Positions 17,174 to 25,836 of a DNA stretch of 64,000 bases are shown piece by piece; the first letter of the stretch is position 1, and each line of letters begins with the position of its first letter. Where the stretch lies: NCBI RefSeq assembly GCF_016765695.1, contig NZ_JAETGO010000048.1, forward strand, positions 62,001 to 126,000, in the 5' to 3' direction. A model generated the notes under the pieces. The model was not told where the DNA came from. It worked only from the letters and a program-made list of their open reading frames with translations, and did not search any database. Position numbers and translations under genes: made by a program. The DNA comes from Sporosalibacterium faouarense (GTDB lineage: Bacteria; Bacillota; Clostridia; Tissierellales; VENL01).

Positions 17174-17845
17174 CTAATCAGTAGTTTTTATTCCCTCGCC
17201 ATAGGCATTTTCCCAGTCTTCAATAAACTTGTCTACACTATAGTCTGTTAAAGGATGACAAGTCATTTTATCCAATACATCAGTTGGAACTGTTACACTA
17301 TGAACTCCATGCTCAATAATTTCTATTACTTGCTGAGCATTTTTAAAGCTTGCTGCAAGAACTTTTGAATCAAAGTTATGTTTTTCAATTATATTAATAA
17401 TTTGCTTTACGACAGATACTCCATTACCAGAGATATTATCAAGTCTATTTACATATGGAGCTATATACTTTGCTCCAGCCTTTGCAGCTAGGGTAGCTTG
17501 GTGAGCTGTAAATACTGCCGTTGCTGTAGTCTTTATTCCTCTTTTCGTCAATTCTTTTATTGCCTTTAATCCTTGATGTGTAACAGGAATTTTTACATAA
17601 ATGTTCTTATGAAGTCCATTAATAAATTCTGCTTCTTCAATCATGCCATCAAAATCTCTACTTACAACCTGACAATGTATAGCTCTGTCTTCCCCAACAA
17701 TATCGCTTATTTCTTTTATTAAATCTGTAAACCTTTTCCCACTTCTAGAAACAATTGTTGGATTTGTTGTCACACCATCAACCTGTAAAATATCAACTAA
17801 TTCTTTTATTTCCTCTACATTACCAGTATCTAAAAATAATTCCAT
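17174..17845 (-). CDS. fsa: Transaldolase family, fructose-6-phosphate aldolase (FSA) type
   Basis: A 223-residue class I aldolase. The Schiff-base lysine is in NIYVKIPVT (about residue 87). Two residues point to FSA rather than transaldolase: glutamine in HCQVVSRD (Gln59 in E. coli FsaA) and tyrosine in APYVNRLDNISG (Tyr131 in FsaA). VLAASFKNAQQV and the C-terminal FIEDW also match FSA. FSA cleaves fructose 6-phosphate or 1-deoxyfructose 6-phosphate to glyceraldehyde 3-phosphate plus a ketone. The start (MELFLDT) lies nine bases after GGAG; an ATG three codons earlier abuts it. It sits between the PTS IIA and IIC genes, so its substrate should derive from the imported sugar. Confidence 0.88.
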   Translation of the reverse strand: MELFLDTGNVEEIKELVDILQVDGVTTNPTIVSRSGKRFTDLIKEISDIVGEDRAIHCQVVSRDFDGMIEEAEFINGLHKNIYVKIPVTHQGLKAIKELTKRGIKTTATAVFTAHQATLAAKAGAKYIAPYVNRLDNISGNGVSVVKQIINIIEKHNFDSKVLAASFKNAQQVIEIIEHGVHSVTVPTDVLDKMTCHPLTDYSVDKFIEDWENAYGEGIKTTD

Positions 17846-17859
17846 ATTATCCATCTCCT

Positions 17860-18324
17860 TTATTGTAATGCCTTCTTAAATATGTCCTCTAATATATTCA
17901 TTAAGTTTTCTTTCTTTTCAGCTGAAACTAATAATTCTCTAAAGTCTTCATTCATAAGCTTTCTTGATAAAGCAGCTAATATTTTTAAGTGAGTATTACT
18001 TTCTGCTTCCTTTGGTACAGCTAAAAGAAATATCATATGAACTGGTTGTCCATCTAAAGATTCCCATTCTAGCCCATTTTTACTTCTACCAAATGCAACT
18101 GTAGGTGTCTTTACAGCTTCAGTTTTTCCATGGGGAATTGCTACTCCGAAGCCTATTCCAGTTGTTGATAATCCTTCTCTATCAATCACTTCTTGTACAT
18201 AGTCATCAAAATTATTTAATCTACCTTCACTATCTATTGACTGGGCAAGCTCCCTAATTATAGCTTCTTTTGAATCTCCATGTAATTCCATTTTAATTAA
18301 ATTTTCATTTATTATATTACTCAT
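17860..18324 (-). CDS. PTS fructose/mannitol-family IIA component
   Basis: A 154-residue type-2 IIA with the active histidine in GFGVAIPHGKTEAV (about residue 64) and the family phrase FLLAVPKEAESNTHLKILA. It phosphorylates the IIB at 15487-15801. The start (MSNIINEN) overlaps the end of the PRD regulator gene by 8 nt, so translation is coupled. The aldolase start follows 14 nt later. Confidence 0.92.
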   Translation of the reverse strand: MSNIINENLIKMELHGDSKEAIIRELAQSIDSEGRLNNFDDYVQEVIDREGLSTTGIGFGVAIPHGKTEAVKTPTVAFGRSKNGLEWESLDGQPVHMIFLLAVPKEAESNTHLKILAALSRKLMNEDFRELLVSAEKKENLMNILEDIFKKALQ

Positions 18325-20344
18325 TATCATCGTCCTTCCTCACTAAAATATTGTATATTTTACATCCATCTTTACTATTTCTAATCTCATCAAGCACTTC
18401 TTCATTGTTTAAAATTGAATAAAATCTTTTAAAAAAGCTTTTAGTATAGCTTGGTGAACTAACCTTTAATGCTAATAAAAACACTGTATCAATTTTGTTC
18501 TCTCCCCAATTGACTGGTTGCTTCAATGTTGCAACTGCAATACCTGACTTATTAACATTATCATGAGTTCCATGGGGGATTGCTACCCTCTCTGAAACTG
18601 CGGTAGATGTTATTTTTTCTCTTTCAAGAGCACTCTTAATAAAATTAGAGTTCACATATCCATTATCAACTAAAATGTTTCCTAGTTTCTTTATAACTAT
18701 TTCCTTGCTTTCAACATCAAGGTTAGGAATAATTAGCTCTTTATCAAACAATTCTATCATCGGATTTTGAATAGCATCCTTGTTAAAATGTTTAGTATTC
18801 TCAATATTAGATATATATCTCTTAATTCTTTCTATATCTCCTTTATTAACAAAGGGATTTATTTGAATTACTTGTTTCAGTTGATACTTTAATGGAATAG
18901 TAGAAATTATAATATCAAAATTATTAGGATGCTTCTTATTTAAATCATGGGCTGAAATCACATCAACAATTTGTAGGTTACTAATAGATTTTTGAAGCTT
19001 AACAGCTACAAGCTGAGCTGTTCCTATTCCACTACTGCAAACTACTATAGCCCTTGTGTTTTTATTTAATCTCTCTAAAGCTGCTCCAAGATGTATTGCT
19101 ATATATCCTATTTCTTCTTCATTTACCTTAACTCCAAAATGTTTCTCAAACAGTACACTTGTTGCCCAAGCTGCTCCAAATACACTTGGATAATTAGTCT
19201 TAATTTCTTTTAATATTGGGTTTCTTAAGCTTAATCCATATTTCAATCTATTTATTGTTGGTCTTAAATGCAACACAAGTCCTATCAATAATTTTTCATC
19301 GCCACTAAAGTCAACAGATAATATATTGCCTATTAATGAAATTATATCTTTTGCTAAGCTGATAATACTTTCATCCATATTGCTTAATACATCTTCAGTG
19401 CCTTTTATATTATAGCTTCTTTGTACCTTAGACCCTAAAACATGTAGTGATATATAACCTATTTCACATTCTGGTACTTTAATGTTAAACTCATCTTCAA
19501 TTCTCTTTGATATGGAATGAGCTATTTCAAACTCTTTTTGTTTCTTTATGGCATCTAGTTGCTTTTTATCCATCTTAATATCTTTCTTTTGTTTAAGTCT
19601 TTCAATACTAATAACAATATGAGCCAATAGTCCATCAAAGGCTTCATCAGATAATAAAAAATCCATGTCATCTTCTGCTTCATTAAGAATTACTTCAATC
19701 TTTTTTACATCAATATTTGGAAATAATTCTTTAAGTTGCATATAATTCTCATAATCTAATCTACTATTTGGTTTTATATCTTGAGTATCTGACAACATAT
19801 CTTTTAATTCTTCTTCATCCTTTAAAATACTCAATAAATCTGCAGTAGCCTTTCTCCATCCCTTTTCATTACCTACAATTTCAATTCCATAATTTTGTCT
19901 TCTTTTAAGCTTCAAATCATATTTATCTAACCATTCATCTACCTCATCTAAATCTTTATATATAGTTACTCTACTAACATATAATTCATCGGCTAGTAAT
20001 TGCATTGTAATTGAATCATTAGACTGCAGTAATCTTTTTATAATATATAATTGTCTTTTTTCTGGAGAAAATGGCTGAATATAGTTTTTACTTTTTAAAA
20101 TCACATTTTTTAAAAATCGTTTTCCTTCGCTGTCTACTTTAATCCATACACCAACTCTAGGCTTTTTAATCAGCTCTCCTTTATCAGTAGCTTCTAGATA
20201 TTCTTGTATCTTGTTTAAATCATTTCTTATCGTCCTATTAGAAACACTTATTTCTTTAGATATATCATCAATCGTAATTGGTTTATTGGTGTCGATTAAA
20301 ATGTCTAGTATTTCACCACATCTTTCATTAAGAAAGTCATTCAT
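18317..20344 (-). CDS. BglG/MtlR-type PRD transcription activator with IIB and IIA domains
   Basis: A 675-residue regulator. The N-terminus has two helix-turn-helix units (SVSNRTIRNDLNKI at about 30-45 and LYVSRVTIYKDLDEV near 118-132). Two PRDs follow (histidines in HIVISIERL / ISLHVLGSK and VLHLRPTINRL / AIHLGAALERL). A IIB-Gat-like domain (VVCSSGIGTAQLV, cysteine present) and a C-terminal type-2 IIA domain (RVAIPHGTHDN) complete it. This is the ManR/MtlR layout, activated or silenced by PTS phosphorylation. It is the first gene of the operon and most likely controls it. The ATG is six bases after GAGGTGG; a TTG five codons earlier is less likely. Confidence 0.92.
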   Translation of the reverse strand: MNDFLNERCGEILDILIDTNKPITIDDISKEISVSNRTIRNDLNKIQEYLEATDKGELIKKPRVGVWIKVDSEGKRFLKNVILKSKNYIQPFSPEKRQLYIIKRLLQSNDSITMQLLADELYVSRVTIYKDLDEVDEWLDKYDLKLKRRQNYGIEIVGNEKGWRKATADLLSILKDEEELKDMLSDTQDIKPNSRLDYENYMQLKELFPNIDVKKIEVILNEAEDDMDFLLSDEAFDGLLAHIVISIERLKQKKDIKMDKKQLDAIKKQKEFEIAHSISKRIEDEFNIKVPECEIGYISLHVLGSKVQRSYNIKGTEDVLSNMDESIISLAKDIISLIGNILSVDFSGDEKLLIGLVLHLRPTINRLKYGLSLRNPILKEIKTNYPSVFGAAWATSVLFEKHFGVKVNEEEIGYIAIHLGAALERLNKNTRAIVVCSSGIGTAQLVAVKLQKSISNLQIVDVISAHDLNKKHPNNFDIIISTIPLKYQLKQVIQINPFVNKGDIERIKRYISNIENTKHFNKDAIQNPMIELFDKELIIPNLDVESKEIVIKKLGNILVDNGYVNSNFIKSALEREKITSTAVSERVAIPHGTHDNVNKSGIAVATLKQPVNWGENKIDTVFLLALKVSSPSYTKSFFKRFYSILNNEEVLDEIRNSKDGCKIYNILVRKDDDNE

Positions 20345-20380
20345 ATCTTTCCACCTCAATAATTATTTTTTATAGCTTGT

Positions 20381-20491
20381 TTAATGTGGCAACTAATAGC
20401 AATCTGAATTTACTGATATTATTATAATACCACATTATCGGCTATTTTAGAACGTTTTAAAGGTACCATTTAGTTACGGATTAATGTGGCA
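20381..20491 (-). promoter_or_regulatory. Promoter of the PRD-regulator/fructose-like PTS operon with three TAATGTGG motifs
   Basis: On the minus strand an extended -10 box TGGTATAAT (20423-20432) gives a start near 20417. The motif TAATGTGG occurs three times: at 20381-20391 and 20481-20491 on the plus strand, exactly 100 bp apart, and at 20429-20437 on the minus strand where it overlaps the extended -10 box. They are candidate operator half-sites. Confidence 0.5.
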
Positions 20492-20499
20492 CTTATTTA

Positions 20500-20733
20500 T
20501 AAACTTCAATGGAAACTTTAAAACTTCTTATTTCCTGATTATCCTTTTCACAAAAATCAAAACGTGTATTCTACATTTTTTTAGAGTCACACTTATTAAA
20601 ATCCACAATTTAACAAACTTCATTAAATCATTACATGAAATCTATATTGCTTCTTAATCAAAGAATATGTAAAAATTTCTTTAATTACTCATATGACATA
20701 AAAATACTTCTCCGAAGACAAACTTTATTATTT
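20500..20733. other. Intergenic stretch between the PRD regulator and the oxidoreductase gene
   Basis: No gene seen on either strand. AT-rich DNA lying before (plus direction) the dispersed repeat copy at 20734-20825. Confidence 0.3.
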
Positions 20734-20825
20734 GAGTAAATTGCATATTTACAAATTAAATATATTTTTGCAATCTTGCATAAAATTCTAAAATGCAATT
20801 CCCTCATTTAATCAGTCTTTCTTTA
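20734..20825 (+). repeat. Dispersed intergenic repeat, copy 2
   Basis: Reads TTGCATATTTACAAATTAAA near its left end and AAATGCAATTCCCTCA towards the right end, so the ends are partly inverted (ATTGCAT ... ATGCAAT). It matches the copies at 25634, 35004, 60058 and 62466, always in an intergenic gap and in the same orientation. Confidence 0.75.
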
Positions 20826-20934
20826 GAGAAGTATTTCAACAAATGTATTAGTTCTTAAATTAAACATTAAAACGACTTAATGAAATAGCTATGAAAATAA
20901 AATTTTGTATAGAATTCTAGTATTTAAGAATATT

Positions 20935-22071
20935 TTACAATAAAATTTCATCAGATTTTACAACTCTATTACCTTCTCTTGCAGATATATATCCCATCTC
21001 TATTATTTTTTGAGATTTTAATCCTTCTTCCAAGGTTGGTGTCTCAGAGTGTACTATTTTATTCTGCTTTATATTTAATATAAAGTTAATCAAACTTGAC
21101 ATATGTGCATTTAAATTCCATCCCATATCAAACTTGGCGCTGGGAAAAATGCTCTTATGATATTTACTAAAATCACTTGTTCTTTCTAATTCACCTTTAA
21201 GTAAATGTCCTTTATCATGTAGAAATATTTCTGGATAGTCCATATGATCTGTTGAAATTTTCAGTTTACCTTTTGTTCCATAAACTTCAAAAACTGTATC
21301 TTCAGTAATATCTGAGGATATTCTTGATACTTCAAGGGTTCCATATCCTCCGTTTTTTAAATTAATATCTAGTAATGCCCATTCATCCACATCGGCAGAC
21401 ACTTTTTCTGTTAAGCTACTATCCTTATATCTTTCTTTAAAATAGGTACTAGTTCTACCTCTGACATCTTTAACTTCTCCTAATAAAAATCTTACTAGAT
21501 CAGCCATGTGTATACCTAGATCCATTAGAGCTCCTCCACCAGATTTATCATTCTTTAATCTCCAAGATATTGGTCTTTCTTCATTTAGATATCCTTTATG
21601 ATATAGAGTAACTCTGAAATTTAGAATTTCACCTAATTTACCATCTCTTATATAATCTTTAGCCATTACAACGGAAGGAACAAATCTGTACATTAATGCC
21701 ACCTGATTTATTACATCCTTAGATTTGCAAAGTTCCACTAATTTTTCACCTTCAGCTAAATTCTTCGCAATAGGCTTTTCCATATATATATTTTTATCTG
21801 CCCTAATTGCTTTACTTCCTTGTTCGAGATGCAGAAAATTTGGTGTACATATATCAACCATATTAATGGATTTATCTTCTAGGAGTTCATTTAAATCATC
21901 TGTTGCATAATCAAATATTCCAAATTTGTCTACTCCACTTCTAGTGCAGATACCTTTAAAATTATGCTTAACATCAATATCATCAAATATTATGTCCATA
22001 GCTTTTAAACCAAGTATATGAATTTTAGATATGTTCCCCGATCCAACTAACCCTATATTAATATCTCCCAT
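20935..22071 (-). CDS. Gfo/Idh/MocA-family NAD(P)-dependent oxidoreductase
   Basis: A 378-residue protein. It opens with the Rossmann motif GLVGSGNISKIH, then ICTPNFLH and the family signature MEKPIAKNLAEGEKL (about residue 95). The C-terminal catalytic domain carries DLGIHMADLVRFLLGEV with the usual His/Asp. The family acts on sugars, inositols and anhydrosugars (1,5-anhydrofructose reductase belongs here). The exact substrate cannot be read off. GAGGAGG precedes the start. It follows the PfkB kinase gene by 14 nt in one operon with manA. Confidence 0.88.
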   Translation of the reverse strand: MGDINIGLVGSGNISKIHILGLKAMDIIFDDIDVKHNFKGICTRSGVDKFGIFDYATDDLNELLEDKSINMVDICTPNFLHLEQGSKAIRADKNIYMEKPIAKNLAEGEKLVELCKSKDVINQVALMYRFVPSVVMAKDYIRDGKLGEILNFRVTLYHKGYLNEERPISWRLKNDKSGGGALMDLGIHMADLVRFLLGEVKDVRGRTSTYFKERYKDSSLTEKVSADVDEWALLDINLKNGGYGTLEVSRISSDITEDTVFEVYGTKGKLKISTDHMDYPEIFLHDKGHLLKGELERTSDFSKYHKSIFPSAKFDMGWNLNAHMSSLINFILNIKQNKIVHSETPTLEEGLKSQKIIEMGYISAREGNRVVKSDEILL

Positions 22072-22085
22072 TGATATTCCTCCTC

Positions 22086-23009
22086 TTATATGATTTCTAC
22101 TCTTTCAACCATTTCATAGGTTTCCTTTTCATTGGCTGCCTTTGTACCTTCCTTACTAACAGCAATAATTGAAGTTGCAACACCAAGTCTAAAAGCTTCT
22201 TTTACACTCAGTTCTTGGGCTAAACCTATTGTAAAACCAGCAACCAATGAATCACCTGCACCCACTGTGCTTTTTACAGTCACTTCTACAGGTTTTGCTT
22301 GGTAAACATCCTCTCTACTAACTAAAATAGAGCCTTCTTTACCCATTGAAATACATACCAACTCTATTCCAGTATCTACAAGCTCCCTTGCAGCTTTAAC
22401 TATATCCTCTTTATCATTTAATTTAATTGAAAGCAATTCTTCTAACTCATGAATATTAGGCTTTATCATAAAAGGCTTACCCTTTATTCCTTCCTTTAAT
22501 AAATCTCCACTGGCATCCAAAATCACTTTGCATTCTGCTTCATTTGCTATCTCTATTAAACTTTTATAAACTATATTTTCGATCCCATCGGGCACACTCC
22601 CTGCTATTACAACTATATTGGACTCCTTAACCATTTTCTTATATGTGTTTAAGAATTCAATTTGCTCATCTGATGAGATGTAAGCCCCTCTTTGATTAAT
22701 ATCAGTTGTACTGCCAGATATTGAGTCAACAATCTTAATGTTAGTTCTTGTATCCTCTTTCACTTTAGTAAAATCTTCATTGATACTGTTTTTAAATAAG
22801 AAATCTTTTATAAACTCTCCACTTTTCCCCCCTATAAATCCAATAGCAGTGGATTGAATTTCAAAGTTCTTCATAACTCTTGAAACATTAATCCCTTTTC
22901 CACCAGGATCCTTAACAGAATAATCAACTTTATTTACTTCTCCCTTTTTGAAATCTTCTATATATATAGTCTGATCAATAGCAGGATTCAATGTTACAGT
23001 TAAAATCAT
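22086..23009 (-). CDS. PfkB-family hexose-phosphate kinase (1-phosphofructokinase/tagatose-6-phosphate kinase type)
   Basis: A 307-residue ribokinase-fold enzyme. The N-terminus TVTLNPAIDQTIYI and the substrate segment DPGGKGINVSR are those of FruK and LacC. The catalytic GAGDSLVAGF motif is near residue 250. It phosphorylates fructose 1-phosphate or tagatose 6-phosphate with ATP. Fructose 1-phosphate would be the product of a fructose PTS, so this kinase gives a simple route for the PTS at 15.5-18.3 kb. The operon order is manA, pfkB, oxidoreductase. Confidence 0.9.
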   Translation of the reverse strand: MILTVTLNPAIDQTIYIEDFKKGEVNKVDYSVKDPGGKGINVSRVMKNFEIQSTAIGFIGGKSGEFIKDFLFKNSINEDFTKVKEDTRTNIKIVDSISGSTTDINQRGAYISSDEQIEFLNTYKKMVKESNIVVIAGSVPDGIENIVYKSLIEIANEAECKVILDASGDLLKEGIKGKPFMIKPNIHELEELLSIKLNDKEDIVKAARELVDTGIELVCISMGKEGSILVSREDVYQAKPVEVTVKSTVGAGDSLVAGFTIGLAQELSVKEAFRLGVATSIIAVSKEGTKAANEKETYEMVERVEII

Positions 23010-23036
23010 GTCTTTCCTCCAATCTAGCTTCTTATA

Positions 23037-24014
23037 TTACTTTATAACTGTTTTTAATATTTCTTTTTTAACCTTTTCTATATCAGGAACAAAACTTTTT
23101 AGTAGCTCCATTTTACCTTCAAATTTATACTCTCCCATGGATGCTGGGATAAATATACTATCCCCTTTTTTTATGTCCTCAATTCCTTCTAAATATTTAA
23201 TCTGACCTTCTCCTTCTACACAGGTAAATATAAAAAACCTTTCCATATCACTGCTTTCAGTTAAACATCTTTCTACATCATATTTTATTATAGCGAAATT
23301 CTCATTTAAGCAATAATATGTCTTAACATATCCATCTTTTTCAAGCCTAAGACCAGTGCTCTTTCGTCCTTGGAGATTAAAGTCAATTACATCTAGTGCT
23401 TCTTTTATATGCAGCTCTCTACCTCTTCCATAGTCAAAAACCCTAAATGTAGTATCACTGTTTTGCTGAATTTCTGCCACTGTAACTCCGCCACCCATTG
23501 TGTGAATTAAGCCACTTTTTACAAAGTATAATTCACCTTTCTTAACATTTATCTCATTCATATACCCTTCTGGATCACCATTTTCTATAGCTTGGGCAAA
23601 TTCTTCCTTGGTACATCCATTTGTTCCTAATATTATCTTTGCATCATCCTCAGCATCAACTATATACCAAGCTTCAGTTTTCCCCATTTGTTCTCCAATC
23701 GTTAAAGCATATTTATCATCTGGATGTACTTGTACTGAGAGTTTTTGACTTGGTGTTAGTAATTTTATTAATAAAGGGAACCAGTTATTCTCAATCTTAG
23801 TTCCCATGACCTTTGATCCTTCCTTCGCTATTAGTGCTTCAAGTTTCATCCCTTGATATCTCCCATTAGCTACAATACTCATACCATGGGGGTGACAAGC
23901 CACATCCCAGCTTTCACCTATTGATCCACTAGGTAGATTATCTCTCATCGATTCAAGGGTTCTACTCCCCCAAACTTTTTCTACATATATATTTTCAAAT
24001 TTTAATGGATACAT
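23037..24014 (-). CDS. manA: Mannose-6-phosphate isomerase, class I
   Basis: A 325-residue zinc isomerase of the short Firmicute form. The zinc ligands are seen in VQVHPDDKYA (Gln, His), GKTEAWYIVDA (Glu) and SGLIHTMGGG (His). It interconverts mannose 6-phosphate and fructose 6-phosphate. It heads an operon with the PfkB kinase and the MocA-type oxidoreductase. Its 5' side abuts a decayed IS605-type end, so its leader and promoter may have been altered by that insertion. Confidence 0.94.
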   Translation of the reverse strand: MYPLKFENIYVEKVWGSRTLESMRDNLPSGSIGESWDVACHPHGMSIVANGRYQGMKLEALIAKEGSKVMGTKIENNWFPLLIKLLTPSQKLSVQVHPDDKYALTIGEQMGKTEAWYIVDAEDDAKIILGTNGCTKEEFAQAIENGDPEGYMNEINVKKGELYFVKSGLIHTMGGGVTVAEIQQNSDTTFRVFDYGRGRELHIKEALDVIDFNLQGRKSTGLRLEKDGYVKTYYCLNENFAIIKYDVERCLTESSDMERFFIFTCVEGEGQIKYLEGIEDIKKGDSIFIPASMGEYKFEGKMELLKSFVPDIEKVKKEILKTVIK

Positions 24015-24074
24015 TTTAACCTGGATTCTAGAATCATTCCAAATAGTATTATTTATAACTATTTATTATGATTT

Positions 24075-24372
24075 TTCACTTTTATTAAAGTGGTAGCATC
24101 ACAGGATTCAGCTACTAGGGTATAGTCACTTGACTATAAACTCCACATACTTAAAGTAATCCTTAATTACATACAGTAATTAAGTACAACAGAGCTAGAA
24201 GTATTACTTCTCCCTAATCTATATCTAAGATTGCTAAAGGTTTTTCCTTCTAGGTGTCCTTTAGCAAGATATATTCTTATATAGTAAACATTAACTAAGT
24301 TAATGAATTAATCTATATTAAGAAACAAATTCCTATGTTTTAGCCACAAACCAGGGTATTCACCTCCTTTAT
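24075..24372 (-). mobile_element. Right end of an IS200/IS605-family element, possibly with an omega-RNA scaffold
   Basis: On the minus strand, downstream of the TnpB relic, come a series of hairpins: TTGCTAAAGG with its complement (24230-24276), AGAAGTATTACTTCT, TATAGTCACTTGACTATA, and a terminal GTAGC...GCTAC with CACTTTAATAAAAGTG. This order, with an AT-looped hairpin at the tip, is how IS605 right ends look, and in TnpB elements this region is transcribed as the guide RNA. No ORF is present. Family assignment rests on layout and on the adjoining TnpB text. Confidence 0.55.
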
Positions 24373-24390
24373 TTTTAATTCTTTTATTTA

Positions 24391-24594
24391 TTATAGACCA
24401 CTATTTAAGGTAGATATTTCTAAAAAGGTCATATTGTTTTTAATTATTATTCTTAGGTTAGGGTTTCCTTTTTTAGTTTTATTCTCAATAAGTCTATTGA
24501 AAGCAAATCTTTTAGCTGATGAAGAAACAGTCATTAATTCATTTATTTCATTCATATATTCATCTAAAATATTTATTATTAATTTCTTAAGCAG
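24391..24594 (-). pseudogene. Internally deleted TnpB (IS605 OrfB) remnant
   Basis: A 67-codon open frame behind AGGAGG that starts at CTG. It joins two stretches typical of clostridial TnpB: an N-terminal LDEYMNEINELMTVSSSAKR with FAFNRLIEN, and directly after it GNPNLRIIIKNNMTFLEIST, which is normally well over 100 residues further on. The RuvC nuclease region is missing. It is therefore a relic with a large internal deletion, not an active nuclease. Traces of later coding text (GGEYPGLWLKHRNL in another frame) occur at about 24310-24362. Confidence 0.65.
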
Positions 24595-24642
24595 TTAATA
24601 CCTCCTAAATCGTTCGTTACATTTTTTATTTAGATTTTTATA

Positions 24643-25518
24643 CTAAAGCTTAAAATCAAATTCCTTTATAGCTCTATCTATACTTTCTTGGGATGTTCTG
24701 ATATTAATTCCTTTACTAATGATTTTATTATAATCCATCCTTAAATCTCTTTTCTGGTCCCTATGCTTTTCATCATCTCTACAGATAACTCTGTCAATTA
24801 TTTCCTTGGAAATACCTATTTTGTTTAAAATATATACAGCAGTATCATATGTGCTTTCTTCATTTACTGAACCAAAATGATAGGTGCCATAGGGTAAATC
24901 AAATATTTTTTCTAAGTTTTCTATCAAATCATAAACATAGGTTATACCTCGATATTCATTAGTAGAAATTTTAATTGGTTGATTAGTAAGCACTGCCTTT
25001 AATGATTTCCATAATAAATTAGGATTATTAGGTACATTCTTCTCTGGTAACCCAAACATCCAACTTAATCTTAATATCCATAGCTCTTTGAGTTCTTTCC
25101 TCAAAAGCCCTTCCGCCTTTAATTTAGTTTCTCCATATACTGTACTCGGCACTGCTTTATCATCTTCTCCATAAGGTCCTTCATTTGTATTACCATTAAA
25201 AACTTGTTCACTGCTTAAGAAAAGCATCTTTGCTTTTGTTTCTTTAGCTACCCTAGCTATATTTAAGGCAGCATCTAAATTTACCTTATGCGCTAACTCA
25301 GGATTATTTTCACACGGTAATGTTGCAGACATAGCTGCAGCATGAAATATTATATTTGGATTATTTTCTTTGATTATCCTCTCAGCTTCCTTATGATTGG
25401 TTATGTCCAATTCCTTTCTAGTTAATGGTATTACATGGTATTTTTCTTCAAAATATTTTGCAACCCTTGAGCATAAAAATCCATTGACACCAGTCAATAA
25501 CATCTTTTTCTTCTTCAT
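24643..25518 (-). CDS. RmlD-like NAD(P)-dependent sugar reductase/epimerase
   Basis: A 291-residue extended short-chain dehydrogenase related to dTDP-4-dehydrorhamnose reductase. The nucleotide motif is LLTGVNGFLCSRVA (residues 7-20), with FHAAAMSAT, LSSEQVFNG and the catalytic YGETK (Tyr and Lys). No rhamnose pathway genes surround it, so the nucleotide-sugar role is open. GGAGGAG precedes the start. It lies between the TnpB relic and a dispersed repeat, upstream of manA on the same strand. Confidence 0.82.
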   Translation of the reverse strand: MKKKKMLLTGVNGFLCSRVAKYFEEKYHVIPLTRKELDITNHKEAERIIKENNPNIIFHAAAMSATLPCENNPELAHKVNLDAALNIARVAKETKAKMLFLSSEQVFNGNTNEGPYGEDDKAVPSTVYGETKLKAEGLLRKELKELWILRLSWMFGLPEKNVPNNPNLLWKSLKAVLTNQPIKISTNEYRGITYVYDLIENLEKIFDLPYGTYHFGSVNEESTYDTAVYILNKIGISKEIIDRVICRDDEKHRDQKRDLRMDYNKIISKGINIRTSQESIDRAIKEFDFKL

Positions 25519-25633
25519 ATTACTCCTCCTATTGAGTTTAAGATTAATCTTAAACTACAGATTATAAAATGAAATCCTTTCATAATAAAAAGTGATTATA
25601 TATCTAAATTATTCAAATCATATATTCTTGAAT
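25519..25633. other. Upstream region of the RmlD-like gene
   Basis: AT-rich, no gene. The 318-nt gap 25519-25836 otherwise holds only the dispersed repeat copy at 25634-25725. Confidence 0.3.
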
Positions 25634-25725
25634 GAAGAAATTGCATATCTACAAGTTCAATATATTTATGCAATCTTGCATAAAATTTTAATATGCAATC
25701 TCCTCAAATAAATAAGTCTCTTTCA
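25634..25725 (+). repeat. Dispersed intergenic repeat, copy 3
   Basis: Very close to copy 2: both contain TATGCAATCTTGCATAAAAT-type text (here ATGCAATCTTGCATAAAA) and end with ATGCAATCTCCTCA-like sequence. It lies in the gap between the DUF89 gene and the RmlD-like gene. Confidence 0.75.
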
Positions 25726-25836
25726 TATAATATTTAATCCTTTAAAACAATATTTAGCTTTTCACTATGCATTTTTCAAATCCATATCCTTGATATCAAA
25801 AATCTGTTATCCTTTATTACCGACTTTAAATATAAT

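Noticed and set aside
17174-17845. Classical transaldolase (talB type)
   Set aside because: Too short for TalB, and Gln and Tyr at the two deciding positions favour FSA.
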